A stretch of DNA of 64,000 bases from Arthrobacter sp. MMS18-M83 (GTDB taxonomy: Bacteria > Actinomycetota > Actinomycetes > Actinomycetales > Micrococcaceae): positions 1,984,001 to 2,048,000 of the forward strand of contig NZ_CP113343.1 of assembly GCF_026683955.1 (NCBI RefSeq), in the 5' to 3' direction. Each line of letters starts with the position of its first letter. Positions within the stretch are counted from its first letter, which is position 1. The notes under the pieces are model-generated. The model saw only the letters and a program-made list of their open reading frames with translations. It was not told where the DNA came from and searched no databases. This document shows, piece by piece, positions 1 through 9,707 of the stretch. The translations under genes were made by a program, and so were the position numbers.

Positions 1-1334
1 TCCGCGGAGTTCCATTCGACCAGGACGGATTCGACGGCGTCTGCCAGGGTGAGGTGCCCCGCCAGCAGCCCTCGGGCCTGGTCTATCTCGCCGATCGCCA
101 CGGACACGCCCATGGAGGCATCCCCGGCGTCGGGCTGTTGAAGTCCCAGCAGGAGCCGCAGGAGGGTGGACTTTCCTGCGCCGTTGGGTCCCGTGATGCC
201 GATGCGTTCGCCCGCGTTGAGCTGGAGATTGACCGGTCCCAGCGTGAAATCGCCCTGATGCGCGACGACGTCGCGCAAGGTTGCGACGACGGAACTGGAG
301 CGCGGGGCGTGGCCGATGGTGAACTGCAGCTGCCATTCCTTCCGCGGCTCCTCCACCTCGTCAAGCCGCGCGATGCGGGACTCCATCTGCCGGACTTTCT
401 GGGCCTGCTTTTCCGAAGACTCAGCGCTGGCCGCGCGGCGGATCTTGTCGTTGTCCGGATTCTTCTTCATGGCGTTGCGGACGCCCTGCGAGCTCCATTC
501 GCGCTGGGTCCGGGCCCGGGACACAAGATCCGCCTTGGTGTTGGCGAACTCCTCGTACCGCTCCCGGGCGTGCCTCTTCGCTACCGCCCGCTCTTCGAGG
601 AAGGCGTCGTAACCGCCGTCGTAGACCGCCACACTGTTCTGTGCCAGGTCCAATTCCAGGACCCTGGTGACGCATCGGGCCAGGAACTCCCGGTCATGCG
701 AGACCAGCACGGCACCGCCCCTCAGGCCTTGGACGAAGGACTCAAGCCGGGCGAGTCCGTCGAGGTCCAGGTCATTGGTGGGTTCGTCGAGGAGCACCAC
801 ATCGAAGCGGCTCAGCAGGAGCGCGGCCAAGGCGACCCGGGCTGCCTGTCCGCCGGACAGGCCGGTCATCAGCGCATCCGGACCTGATTCCAGGCCCAGT
901 TCCGCCAGGACCGCGGGGATTCTGTCCTCAAGGTCTGCCGCTCCCGACGCCATCCAGCGGTCGAAAGCCAGGGAGTAAGTGTCATCGGCGTCCGGAGTCC
1001 CGGCGGCGAGACCCTCGGCGCCCGCTTCCATGTCGGCCGTGGCTTGGGAGCAACCTGTGCGGCGGGCAATGTAGGCGGCAACCGTTTCACCGGGAGTGCG
1101 ATCGTGTTCCTGGGGCAGCCACCCGACAAAGGCGTCGGCGGGAGCGAGGCTGACCGCGCCCTCTTGGGGACGGTCAGCTCCGGCAAGAATACGCAAGAGC
1201 GTGGATTTCCCGGCACCGTTGGCGCCGACAACACCCACGACGTCTCCGGGCGCCACTGTGAGGGAGAGCTTCGAGAACAGGGTGCGGTGACCGTGGCCGC
1301 CGGAGAGCTCTTTGGCGACGAGCGTTGCAGTCAT
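1..1334 (-). CDS. ABC-F family ATPase (3' end beyond the window)
   Basis: This is a soluble tandem-ATPase protein of the ABC-F family. Members act on ribosomes as translation factors or antibiotic-protection proteins. The 444 visible residues hold a complete first ABC domain with Walker A GANGAGKST at residues 37-45, signature LSGGQ and Walker B VVLLDEPTNDLDL. A charged linker rich in Lys and Arg follows, then the start of a second domain with Walker A ITGPNGAGKST. The second signature and Walker B lie beyond the left edge. There are no membrane segments, which excludes a transporter with fused permease. The start is the ATG at 1334. Its leader region holds a perfect 15-bp hairpin (1405-1449). 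Whether it confers drug resistance or is a housekeeping ABC-F cannot be told from this part. Confidence 0.93.
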   Translation of the reverse strand, partial: MTATLVAKELSGGHGHRTLFSKLSLTVAPGDVVGVVGANGAGKSTLLRILAGADRPQEGAVSLAPADAFVGWLPQEHDRTPGETVAAYIARRTGCSQATADMEAGAEGLAAGTPDADDTYSLAFDRWMASGAADLEDRIPAVLAELGLESGPDALMTGLSGGQAARVALAALLLSRFDVVLLDEPTNDLDLDGLARLESFVQGLRGGAVLVSHDREFLARCVTRVLELDLAQNSVAVYDGGYDAFLEERAVAKRHARERYEEFANTKADLVSRARTQREWSSQGVRNAMKKNPDNDKIRRAASAESSEKQAQKVRQMESRIARLDEVEEPRKEWQLQFTIGHAPRSSSVVATLRDVVAHQGDFTLGPVNLQLNAGERIGITGPNGAGKSTLLRLLLGLQQPDAGDASMGVSVAIGEIDQARGLLAGHLTLADAVESVLVEWNSA

Positions 1335-1404
1335 TGGTCTATCCTCTCACTGCTCCGCCCCTCAGCGGAAAGTGCCGCCGTGCGGAAAGGGCGGGGGCAT
1401 GGAA

Positions 1405-1449
1405 GAACCCGCTGGTCCGTACTTGGGGGGTGTGCGGACCAGCGGGTTC
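1405..1449. promoter_or_regulatory. Perfect 15-bp stem hairpin in a divergent intergenic region
   Basis: The arms 1405-1419 (GAACCCGCTGGTCCG) and 1435-1449 are exact reverse complements around a 15-nt loop. It lies 71 bases upstream of the ABC-F start and about 98 bases before the helix-turn-helix gene, so it terminates no visible gene. If the ABC-F transcript starts beyond it, it would sit in the mRNA leader, where ABC-F genes are often controlled by attenuation. No clear U-run follows on either strand. Confidence 0.6.
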
Positions 1450-1546
1450 GAGAATCAAGCATAATTCAATGTGCCCGCATCGTAAAATCGACCTCGCTGT
1501 CCTGTCAGAGACTGTCTGCCGGAAACCGTCTATCAGAAAGTGGTTC

Positions 1547-2272
1547 ATGTCCCTCCCTTCCAAGGCGTTCCAGCGCTGGCTGCACGGGATCGCCCCGAAT
1601 ACCAGCACGGCCGATGTCTGCCGATTCTCAGGAGTGAAACGCACCACGCTCGCCCAGCAATTGGTCCGCGGCAAGGTGGCGGAGACGTCGCTCGTGAGCA
1701 TCAGCCGGGCCTTCGACATGAATCCCTTCGATGCGCTGGCACAATTCGAGGCCTACGCGGCGCTTCGCGGGACCCCGATTCCGCCCACCGACGCGGAACT
1801 CGTCAGCCAGGTCTCCACCATGGATCTATTGCGGGCGGTCGTGGAGCGCTCCGAACCCCGCGACGGCCTCGCGCCCCTCGTCCTAGCGGACACGCCGCAC
1901 GCGACGTCAGTCAGGAACTGGGTCGACGCGATCGACGACGGCGAGTTGCGTCACCGGGTCAGCCATGCCACCGGGATGGCGCCGCAGAACTTCTCCGCGC
2001 ACCTGACAGCCAACCGGCTACCCCCGGAACTGGCGCTGGCCACGTCACGGGCCGCCGGCGTCGGACCCGCCGGAGGCCTTGTGGCCAGCGGCCTCGTCAC
2101 GGAGGCCGAAGCCGGTTGGCCCCCTGGGGCACGGCGGGATGCCCTGGACAGGATGACGGAAGGCGAGCTGGCCTTGCTGGCCAGCGAGCGCCTACAGGCC
2201 CTGGGCAAAGGCTTGCGTCGCCAAGAGCACGAACTCGACAACACCAATAGAATCTGGGAGAACCTGGGATGA
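1547..2272 (+). CDS. Putative DNA-binding protein with two helix-turn-helix-like repeats
   Basis: This 241-residue soluble protein belongs to no family I can name. The N-terminal half (about residues 10-75) looks like a Cro/C1-type helix-turn-helix: an ADVCRFSGVKRTTLAQQLVRG-like stretch, then a helix containing VSISRAFDMNPFDAL. A second stretch (about residues 125-185) repeats the pattern with WVDAIDDGELRHRVSHATG, then ATSRAAGV. This suggests an internal duplication. The C-terminus is a charged helix. The start is the ATG at 1547, where the two-repeat layout begins; the open frame runs further upstream through the hairpin region and is probably not coding there. The stop overlaps the ATG of the next gene by 4 bases, so the two are probably translated together. 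Confidence 0.7.
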   Translation: MSLPSKAFQRWLHGIAPNTSTADVCRFSGVKRTTLAQQLVRGKVAETSLVSISRAFDMNPFDALAQFEAYAALRGTPIPPTDAELVSQVSTMDLLRAVVERSEPRDGLAPLVLADTPHATSVRNWVDAIDDGELRHRVSHATGMAPQNFSAHLTANRLPPELALATSRAAGVGPAGGLVASGLVTEAEAGWPPGARRDALDRMTEGELALLASERLQALGKGLRRQEHELDNTNRIWENLG

Positions 2273-2985
2273 CCACCGTGTTAGCGTGGGCCACGCTCTC
2301 CGTTTGCCTCATTTTGACGGCCATTCGCATTCCCAGCGCCATCCGGGGCGAGAACCGGATGATGTTCGTCCTGTTCGCACTGATTTCCCTGGACATCCTG
2401 CTCAGCATCGAGGGTCCTTATTTGTTAATCGACGGGTGGCTGGGCGACTTCAATGTGTCCAACCTGCTTCTCCGGTTCCTGCTCTATGGGACGTTCCTGC
2501 TCATGGGCATCAAGGTGGCCAGGGCCTTTGCTTCGCCCGGCGGGGAACGCGCCATCAGGGGACCAATCGGCTTGGCTGTTTTGGGAGTCACCGCGGTCCT
2601 CACCGCCTTCTTTTTCTTCTCGATGGACACCTCGGACTCCACTGTTGGCCTGAACGACCTGGATCCAGGGCCAGCCCTTGATATTTATGCGGCCTTGGGA
2701 CGGTTCTACCCGGGCTACGTTGCCGTGTGCCTCATCCCGGGCATGTGGCGGTCCGTTCGAGGCTCGGGTCCTGTTCTGCTCCGGGCCGCCTCGGCGACAT
2801 TGCTCCTGGGCCTCGGATTGCTCATCGTTTCGCAGGTCTTTCCGCTCATCCCGGCGTCGGTCGGGTGGCTGCGGCCACTCATCAACTACTCGGCAGCGTT
2901 GGCGAGCACGCTTGGTTTGGGAGGCATCTGGCTATCCAAGGCCATTGCGCACCGCGCTAGCGGCGCGGTAACGTCAACGCAGTAG
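2269..2985 (+). CDS. Multi-pass membrane protein coupled to the upstream HTH gene
   Basis: This 238-residue protein has about seven hydrophobic segments (near residues 5-20, 32-50, 62-82, 98-118, 145-160, 172-190 and 205-222) and no soluble domain. No transporter or enzyme motif is recognisable. The ATG overlaps the preceding stop (ATGA), and a purine-rich stretch lies inside the end of the upstream gene. An HTH protein coupled to a multi-span protein suggests a regulator paired with a membrane sensor or effector. This is inference from context only. The gene is followed by about 250 bases before the next gene. Confidence 0.72.
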   Translation: MTTVLAWATLSVCLILTAIRIPSAIRGENRMMFVLFALISLDILLSIEGPYLLIDGWLGDFNVSNLLLRFLLYGTFLLMGIKVARAFASPGGERAIRGPIGLAVLGVTAVLTAFFFFSMDTSDSTVGLNDLDPGPALDIYAALGRFYPGYVAVCLIPGMWRSVRGSGPVLLRAASATLLLGLGLLIVSQVFPLIPASVGWLRPLINYSAALASTLGLGGIWLSKAIAHRASGAVTSTQ

Positions 2986-3243
2986 ATAAACATACCGCGT
3001 AACCTCTTTCACAAATCCATTATATCGTGGCATAATCATGAATGTGTGAAGGCGAAGCAGCCTGACCTTCGAATCAATGAACGGGTTTCCAGGGTTCGTG
3101 GCGCGTGCTGGAGCACATTTGGGGGGATGAGTGGTGGCGGGCTGTTGGGGACCGCCCCCACTCAGCCTTTTAAGCGTCCTTCTATGTACGCCCCCGGCAG
3201 CCGGTACGGTAGCTGGAACGGACCCGTGACTAAGATGGCTTTC

Positions 3244-4062
3244 ATGAAGAGCCTGCCCACTCGCCGCACAGCACTGTCCGCAACCCTTGCCGCCGTCGCG
3301 CTGGCGCTGTCCGCTTGTGGGGGCGGATCATCGCCGTCGTCGACATCGGGCGGAGACACCTCGCTGTCCGCCATCAAGTCCAAAGGCGAGATCGTTATTG
3401 CCACTGAAGGCACATACCGGCCGTTCAGCTTCCACGAGAACGGAGCGGGTTCGCTCACGGGCTTCGACGTCGAAATCGCACAGGCCGTGGCCGGCAAGCT
3501 CGGAGTCAAGGCGACCTTCCAGGAAACCCAGTTCGATGGCATCTTCGCCGGCCTTGATTCCAAGCGCTTCGACACCATCGCCAACCAGATCTCCATCAAC
3601 CCCGAGCGCACGGTCAAGTACGATTTCTCGGCGCCATACACGGTCTCCAACGGGGTGGTGGTGACCAAGTCGGACAACACCTCCGTCAACAGCTTCGCCG
3701 ACCTCAAAGGCAAAACCACCGCCCAGTCACTCACCAGCAACTTCTACAAGATGGCAGTTGACGCAGGCGCCAACGTCCAGGCCGTCGAAGGCTGGGCGCA
3801 GGCAGCAACCCTGGTCCGCCAGGGCCGCGTCGACGCAACCGTCAACGACAAACTGACCTACCTCGACTACGCCAAGACCACTCCGGACTCCGGCTTGAAG
3901 ATCGCGGCGGAAACAACGGACAAAACGCAAAGCGCCCTGGTCTTCCGCAAGGGATCCACCGAGCTTAAGGCCGCGGTGGACAAAGCCCTGGCGGATCTTC
4001 AAGCAGACGGCACCCTGGCAAAGATCTCCCAGAAGTACTTCGGCGCAGACGTTAGCAAGTAG
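3244..4062 (+). CDS. Amino-acid ABC transporter substrate-binding lipoprotein
   Basis: This is the extracytoplasmic receptor of a polar amino-acid importer, with the fold of cystine, glutamine and histidine binding proteins (SBP_bac_3). The 272-residue product has a twin-Arg-like basic N-terminus, a hydrophobic segment and a lipobox ending ALSAC (Cys near residue 25), then a Ser/Gly-rich tether. GTYRPFSFHENGAGSLTGFDVEIA is the usual ligand-domain opening, and a YFGADVSK-like end is typical. It is followed after 14 bases by the permease and then the ATPase, giving a complete importer. Substrate is not certain; similarity of layout favours cystine or another polar amino acid. The start could instead be the in-frame ATG at 3235; neither has a strong ribosome site. 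Confidence 0.92.
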   Translation: MKSLPTRRTALSATLAAVALALSACGGGSSPSSTSGGDTSLSAIKSKGEIVIATEGTYRPFSFHENGAGSLTGFDVEIAQAVAGKLGVKATFQETQFDGIFAGLDSKRFDTIANQISINPERTVKYDFSAPYTVSNGVVVTKSDNTSVNSFADLKGKTTAQSLTSNFYKMAVDAGANVQAVEGWAQAATLVRQGRVDATVNDKLTYLDYAKTTPDSGLKIAAETTDKTQSALVFRKGSTELKAAVDKALADLQADGTLAKISQKYFGADVSK

Positions 4063-4076
4063 CCGGGGGCCAACAG

Positions 4077-4728
4077 ATGACCTTCAACTGGGATCTCGTC
4101 TGGAGTTCGTTCGGGCCAATCATCGGCGGCGCCGTCACGGGCACCATCCCCCTGACCTTGGCATCGTTCGCCCTGGGCCTGGCACTGGCACTGCTCGTTG
4201 CCCTCTTGCGCTTGAGCCCCAACCGGGTGCTCTCCGGGGTCGCACGCTTCTACGTCTCCGTAATCCGCGGAACTCCCCTGCTGGTGCAGCTGTTCGTGAT
4301 CTTCTATGGCCTCCCGAGCCTCGGCGTGAAGCTGGAGCCGTGGCCCAGCGCCATCATCGCGTTTTCCCTCAATGTGGGCGGCTACGCGGCGGAAGTCATC
4401 CGCGCCGCAATCCTGTCCGTGCCCAAGGGCCAATGGGAAGCCGGGCACACCATCGGCATGTCCCGGCCTCAAACGCTCGTGCGGATCATCCTCCCGCAAG
4501 CTGCCAGGGTTTCGGTGCCCCCACTGTCCAACACCTTTATTTCCCTCGTGAAGGACACCTCGTTGGCTTCCCTCATCCTGGTCACCGAACTCTTCCGCAA
4601 TGCCCAGCAGATCGCCGCGTTCAGCCAGGAATTCATGATCCTGTACCTCGAATCCGCCTTGGTCTACTGGCTCATTTGCCTCGTCCTCTCCACGGGCCAG
4701 TCGGCCCTGGAGCGCAGATTGGACCGCT

Positions 4729-4742
<14 letters not shown>
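4077..4742 (+). CDS. Amino-acid ABC transporter permease (HisM/TcyB type)
   Basis: This 221-residue integral membrane permease of the polar amino-acid uptake family has five or so hydrophobic spans. The cytoplasmic coupling loop reads EAGHTIGMSRPQTLVRIILPQA, the EAA-type signature that docks on the ATPase. The N-terminal periplasmic opening and the RGTPLLVQLFVIFYGLP motif are characteristic of HisMQ/GlnP-type permeases. A single permease suggests a homodimer. It starts 14 bases after the binding-protein gene, behind the purine-rich AGCCGGGGGCC, and its end overlaps the ATPase start by 14 bases. Confidence 0.95.
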
Positions 4743-5556
<814 letters not shown>

Positions 5557-5558
5557 GG

Positions 5559-5624
5559 CCCAACTGACTCGCAGTTGATGTCGTTTAGAGGGCTCAAAAC
5601 GACATCTAATGCGAGCCAGTTGGG
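5559..5624. repeat. Dispersed 66-nt palindromic repeat, family A copy 1
   Basis: The left arm (5559-5586) begins CCCAACTGACTCGCAG and ends ATGTCGTTT. The right arm (5596-5624) is its reverse complement with three mismatches in 28 bases, around a 9-base loop. It fills the gap between the convergent ABC ATPase and mannosidase genes, a position suited to a bidirectional terminator. Copies with the same outer CCCAACTG/CAGTTGGG and inner TGTCGTTT/AAACGACA blocks occur at 51553-51618 (also 66 nt) and, degenerate, at 58091-58150. Confidence 0.85.
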
Positions 5625-5644
5625 TTGGCCGGGCACGCAAAAGC

Positions 5645-8600
5645 TCAGCGGCTGAAGCGCAACGTGACCAGCTGGAACGGACGCAGCGTCAGTTCGGCCG
5701 CGCCAGCTCCGGGCATCACGCCGGGAGCCTCGACGGGGCGCTCCAGAAGGTCCACGGCGCGCACCTCGCTGGAATCGAAGTTGGCCGTGATCATGCCTAT
5801 GGAACGTTCTCCCAGCGATTCGTAGAGCCGCACGATCACGTCTCCCGAGCCATCCTCAGCCAGCTTGACGGCCTCGATCACCAACGCTTGGTTGAACACC
5901 GTGAAGAGGGGCTCCACAGGCTTCGCGCCCGCCAGCAACCTCGGCTTGAGATTGGTCCGGTATCCCTCTTCCACGGCATCACCAATGCTCGCGCCGGGCC
6001 GGATGCTCAGCTCCAGGACGTGGACACCGAGGTCGGATTGAGGGTCCGGGAACTTGGGTGCCCGCAGCAGGGACAAGCGGACGTTGGTGGTGGTTCCGCC
6101 GTCGTCGCGGATGGCCCGCGTGACGTCGTGCCCGTAGCTTGACGAGTTAGTGATGGCCACCCCGTAACCCGGCTCTGCCACGTGGATCCAGCGGTGGGCG
6201 CAGAACTCGAACTTGGCCGCCTCCCAGGACGTGTTGGTGTGGGTGGGCCTGAAGACGTGCCCAAACTGGGTCTCCGAAGCGGAACGGTCCGCACGGACGT
6301 CCAGCGGGAACCCGATCTTCAGCAATTTCTCGCGTTCCTGCCAATCCACAGTGGTGGATATTCCGAGGGACTCCGCGCCGGCTTCGAGGGAAATCCGCTG
6401 GGTGATGGTGGAGGAACCCACCGTCCGCTCAACGACGACGACGGCGTCCCAGCCGGCGCTCTCCAGCGTCACCGAACGCGCCTCGCCAATGGAGACGACG
6501 TTCCGGCGGTAAAACTCGTCGATATCCCACGCGTCCCACTCGTTGGGGGTATCCCGGTGGAGTTCAAGGTGGTTGCCGAACTGACCGGGGGCAATGGCTT
6601 CCCGGCCGCTTGCGTAGTCCGAGAGGGAGGTCAGCAATCCGTTGGCGTCCAGCACCGCGCGGATGATGCCGTTGTCCAAAACATAACCGCCTGCGCGTTC
6701 TGTGACATTGACTGGACTGTCCGGGTGGACCGGCTCTGCAGCGGCGAGCGCGGGTACGCCGCTGCGCTCATGCGGGGCCGCATTGAGCAGGAACATCGTG
6801 TCCCCCTTACCCAGCAGGGCTGACGCGGCACCCGCGATGATGCCTTCCAGCTCCCGGGAGATCGCGGCATAGTTCCGCTCCGCATCCTGGTGGACCCACG
6901 CGATGGCGCTTCCCGGCAGGATGTCGTGGAACTGCTGCAGCAGCACAAGCCGCCACAAGCGCTTGAGGTCCGCCGCGGGATAGGCGAACGAACCGGCAGT
7001 CCGTACTGCCGCCGTCGAGCACCAAAGCTCGGCCTCGCGCAGCAGGTGTTCCGAGCGACGGTTCCCTTGTTTGGTGTTGGCCTGGCTCGTGTAGGTGCCC
7101 CTGTGCAGTTCCAGGTACATCTCTCCCACCCAGACCGGCAGATTCCGGTACTCGGCCTCGGCCTGCGTGAAGAACTCCTTCGCCGATCCCATGCGCACCT
7201 TCGGCGAGCCTTCCAGATCTGCTGTGCGGTGGGCTGCGGCGACCATTTCGCGCGTGGGTCCGCCACCGCCGTCGCCATAGCCGAAGGGGACCAGGGAAAT
7301 AGTGCCCCGGCCATGCTCCCGGTAGTTGCGCTGGGCGTGCGCGAGTTCGCGTCCGTGGAGTTCAGCGTTGTAAGTGTCCACGGGCGGGAAGTGGGTGAAT
7401 AGCCGCGTGCCGTCGATGCCCTCCCAATTGAAGGTGTGGTGCGGCATCTTGTTGACCTGGTTCCAGGAGATCTTCTGGGTCAGGAACCACCGGGAACCGG
7501 CAGACTTGACGATCTGCGGGAGTGCCCCGGAATATCCGAAGGAGTCAGGCAGCCAGGCCTCCTGGCAATCGATGCCGAACTCCTGCAGGAAGAAGCTCTT
7601 GCCCTCGACGAATTGGCGGGCCATGGCCTCGCTGCCGGGCATGTTGGTGTCCGATTCCACCCACATGCCGCCAACCGGCACGAATTGCCCGGCCTTTACC
7701 TTCTCCCGGATCCGGATGAACAGCTCAGGATAGAACTCCTTCATCCACGCCAGTTGTTGCGCCGAGGAGCAGGAGAAGACGAAATCGGGGTTCTCATCCA
7801 TGAGGGCGACAACGTTGGAGAACGTGCGGGCGCATTTGCGGATGGTTTCACGGACCGGCCATAGCCAGGCCGAGTCAATGTGGGCGTGACCCGTGGCCAA
7901 CAGCTCATGGGCCGAGGCGTAGGCTGGCCTGCTCAAGACCTCGGCGAGGGCTTCCCTGCCGGCGGCAGCGGTACCCGCGACGTCGTCGGGATCCATGACG
8001 TCCAGCATGAGTTCAAAGGCGCGAAGGATTTCATGGCGCCGGGGCAGTTCGAAGGGTAGCTCGTGCATGAGCCCGCTGAGCGTCCAAATATCCTGGTGGA
8101 GCTCCCAGACCACCTCGTTGAGTTCGGCTATGGCTATGCGCCCGAGCCGATAGCGGGGCTCGTCTCCGGAGGTGGCTATGTCCCCCAAAGGTGTTGCCGA
8201 GAAGCTCCATCCCTGGCTCAGATCAGGATTGGCCGCGGCTTCGACGTAGAAGTCCACCGAGAGTCCGCCACCCAGGAGCTTAAGCGGGACATGCTGGTTG
8301 CGGGGAGAAATGGCCTTGATGATGGTGCCGTCCGGGCGCCAGGCAATGCCTTCGCACTGGAATCCGGGGGCGTCGATACTGAAGCCAAGATCGACGACGA
8401 TCTCCACCGCGGTGCCATCGGCGACTCCCCAACCCTCCGGAACCTCACCTTGGAGCCGCAGCCACTTGGTGCTCCAGGCTTTGCCCCACGCAGCCCCATG
8501 TTCCTGGGGTCCAAACACCTGGCGGAGCGCTTCCGAGACGGGGACCGGCTCTCCCGGCACATCCCAACTGCTGAGGGTCAGGGGCAGCGCGCGGCCATAG

Positions 8601-8671
8601 ATGGCGGGTGCGATCCGCTCCCGGACAAAACGTTCGAGCCGCTTCTCAGTGATCCGGCGGTCGTCGTGCAA
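5645..8671 (-). CDS. Alpha-mannosidase, glycoside hydrolase family 38
   Basis: This 1008-residue cytoplasmic enzyme hydrolyses terminal alpha-D-mannose residues. The metal-binding motif GHAHIDSAWLWP is present near residue 260, and WVESDTNMPGSEA contains the expected nucleophile Asp. The order is an accessory beta domain with a Trp-rich opening, the catalytic barrel, a helical middle domain and a long C-terminal beta-sandwich, as in the class II Man2C1/Ams1-like branch. There is no signal peptide, so oligosaccharides are probably imported first. The start is TTG at 8671, chosen because AAGGGG lies 8 bases upstream. It stands alone, convergent with the amino-acid importer. A weak inverted repeat (8756-8798) in the promoter region could be an operator. 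Confidence 0.95.
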   Translation of the reverse strand: MHDDRRITEKRLERFVRERIAPAIYGRALPLTLSSWDVPGEPVPVSEALRQVFGPQEHGAAWGKAWSTKWLRLQGEVPEGWGVADGTAVEIVVDLGFSIDAPGFQCEGIAWRPDGTIIKAISPRNQHVPLKLLGGGLSVDFYVEAAANPDLSQGWSFSATPLGDIATSGDEPRYRLGRIAIAELNEVVWELHQDIWTLSGLMHELPFELPRRHEILRAFELMLDVMDPDDVAGTAAAGREALAEVLSRPAYASAHELLATGHAHIDSAWLWPVRETIRKCARTFSNVVALMDENPDFVFSCSSAQQLAWMKEFYPELFIRIREKVKAGQFVPVGGMWVESDTNMPGSEAMARQFVEGKSFFLQEFGIDCQEAWLPDSFGYSGALPQIVKSAGSRWFLTQKISWNQVNKMPHHTFNWEGIDGTRLFTHFPPVDTYNAELHGRELAHAQRNYREHGRGTISLVPFGYGDGGGGPTREMVAAAHRTADLEGSPKVRMGSAKEFFTQAEAEYRNLPVWVGEMYLELHRGTYTSQANTKQGNRRSEHLLREAELWCSTAAVRTAGSFAYPAADLKRLWRLVLLQQFHDILPGSAIAWVHQDAERNYAAISRELEGIIAGAASALLGKGDTMFLLNAAPHERSGVPALAAAEPVHPDSPVNVTERAGGYVLDNGIIRAVLDANGLLTSLSDYASGREAIAPGQFGNHLELHRDTPNEWDAWDIDEFYRRNVVSIGEARSVTLESAGWDAVVVVERTVGSSTITQRISLEAGAESLGISTTVDWQEREKLLKIGFPLDVRADRSASETQFGHVFRPTHTNTSWEAAKFEFCAHRWIHVAEPGYGVAITNSSSYGHDVTRAIRDDGGTTTNVRLSLLRAPKFPDPQSDLGVHVLELSIRPGASIGDAVEEGYRTNLKPRLLAGAKPVEPLFTVFNQALVIEAVKLAEDGSGDVIVRLYESLGERSIGMITANFDSSEVRAVDLLERPVEAPGVMPGAGAAELTLRPFQLVTLRFSR

Positions 8672-8755
8672 TTCAAGTCCCCTTTAGCGCTGGGCTGGGT
8701 CGAGAGGCTTCCGTGCCGTTACATGCAAACTAAGCGAGCAAGGTTACCAACAGGT

Positions 8756-8798
8756 GGAAACAACGATTCCATTCGATGGATAAAATCTACGTTGTTCC
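8756..8798. promoter_or_regulatory. Possible operator upstream of the alpha-mannosidase gene
   Basis: GGAAACAACG at the left and CGTTGTTCC at the right form an imperfect inverted repeat around TCCATTCGATGGA, which is itself a palindrome (TCCAT-TCG-ATGGA). The layout lies 85-130 bases upstream of the mannosidase start. Sugar-responsive repressors (LacI, ROK or GntR types) use such sites, but no regulator gene is adjacent. Confidence 0.35.
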
Positions 8799-8839
8799 GG
8801 AGCAATAACCAAGTGATTGACGGCTATCCCTACAAGTCC

Positions 8840-9706
8840 CTAAAAGTTTGCCGGAACGCCTATCCGCCCGCTGCCCGCATAAACGTTCAGGCTGGTCCCC
8901 CGGCTGAATCCCACCAGGGTCAGTCCGGTCTCCTGGGCCAGTTCCACGGCGAGGCTGGAGGGTGCGCTGACGGCGGCCAGAACCGGGATTCCGGCAAGCG
9001 CAGCTTTCTGAACCAGCTCGAAGGACGCCCTCCCTGAGACTTGAAGGATAGTGCCGCTCAGGGGCAACAAACCCTCACGCAGTGCCCAGCCCACCACCTT
9101 GTCAACAGCGTTATGCCTGCCCACGTCTTCCCGCAGGCACAGCAGCTCAGCCTCGCCGTCCTCGTTGATCCTAAAGAGGCCCGCGGCGTGTACTCCCCCG
9201 GTCTTGTCAAAGACCGCCTGCGCTTCGCGGAGACGGTCCGGCAAGCCGGCGAGAACCTCCACCGGCACGCTCAGGGGGTCGTCCGCCGGGCTGAAGTGTG
9301 AGGATTTGCGCACAGCCTCAATGGAGTCTGTGCCACAAATCCCGCACGAGCTGGACGTGTAGACATTGCGGCCGGTCTCAGGAAGGACGACGTCGGGCCG
9401 CAACTGGGCTTCCACCACGTTGAAGGTCTGGACGCCGTTCTCGTCCTCGCCGGCGCAAAAGCGCAACGAGATGAGCTGGGCCGGGTCCCAGATGATGCCC
9501 TCGGAAACCAGGAAACCCGCCACGAGGTCAAAATCGTCGCCGGGGGTCCTCATGGTCACGGAGAAGGACATATGGCCCAGGCGCACCTCCAGCGGTTCCT
9601 CGACTGCCAGGAAGTCCTCGCGGTAACGGACAGGGTGCTCCAACGCCTGGGCTGAGCCATCCAGCACGAACTTGTGCACCTTGCGGCGCTGGGTCACCCG
9701 TCCCAT
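8840..9706 (-). CDS. fdhD: Formate dehydrogenase accessory sulfurtransferase FdhD
   Basis: FdhD transfers sulfur from a cysteine desulfurase to the molybdenum cofactor of formate dehydrogenases, which activates them. The 288-residue product contains the paired-cysteine motif SSSCGICGTDS (near residue 120) that carries the sulfur, and the conserved blocks FNVVEAQL, TGGVHAAGLF, REDVGRHNAVDK and SGRASFELVQKA. Its ATG lies one base after the stop of the molybdopterin oxidoreductase gene, so they form a tight pair. The end lies in the region before the mannosidase gene, with which it shares orientation but not function. Confidence 0.97.
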   Translation of the reverse strand: MGRVTQRRKVHKFVLDGSAQALEHPVRYREDFLAVEEPLEVRLGHMSFSVTMRTPGDDFDLVAGFLVSEGIIWDPAQLISLRFCAGEDENGVQTFNVVEAQLRPDVVLPETGRNVYTSSSCGICGTDSIEAVRKSSHFSPADDPLSVPVEVLAGLPDRLREAQAVFDKTGGVHAAGLFRINEDGEAELLCLREDVGRHNAVDKVVGWALREGLLPLSGTILQVSGRASFELVQKAALAGIPVLAAVSAPSSLAVELAQETGLTLVGFSRGTSLNVYAGSGRIGVPANF

Positions 9707-9707
9707 C

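Noticed and set aside
1405..1460. A tRNA-like T-arm (GGTTCGAGAATC) at the hairpin
   Set aside because: The rest of a cloverleaf cannot be formed, and the T-arm-like word is explained by the 15-bp stem.
3046..3243. An N-terminal extension of the substrate-binding lipoprotein
   Set aside because: It would bury the signal peptide and lipobox in the middle of the protein.
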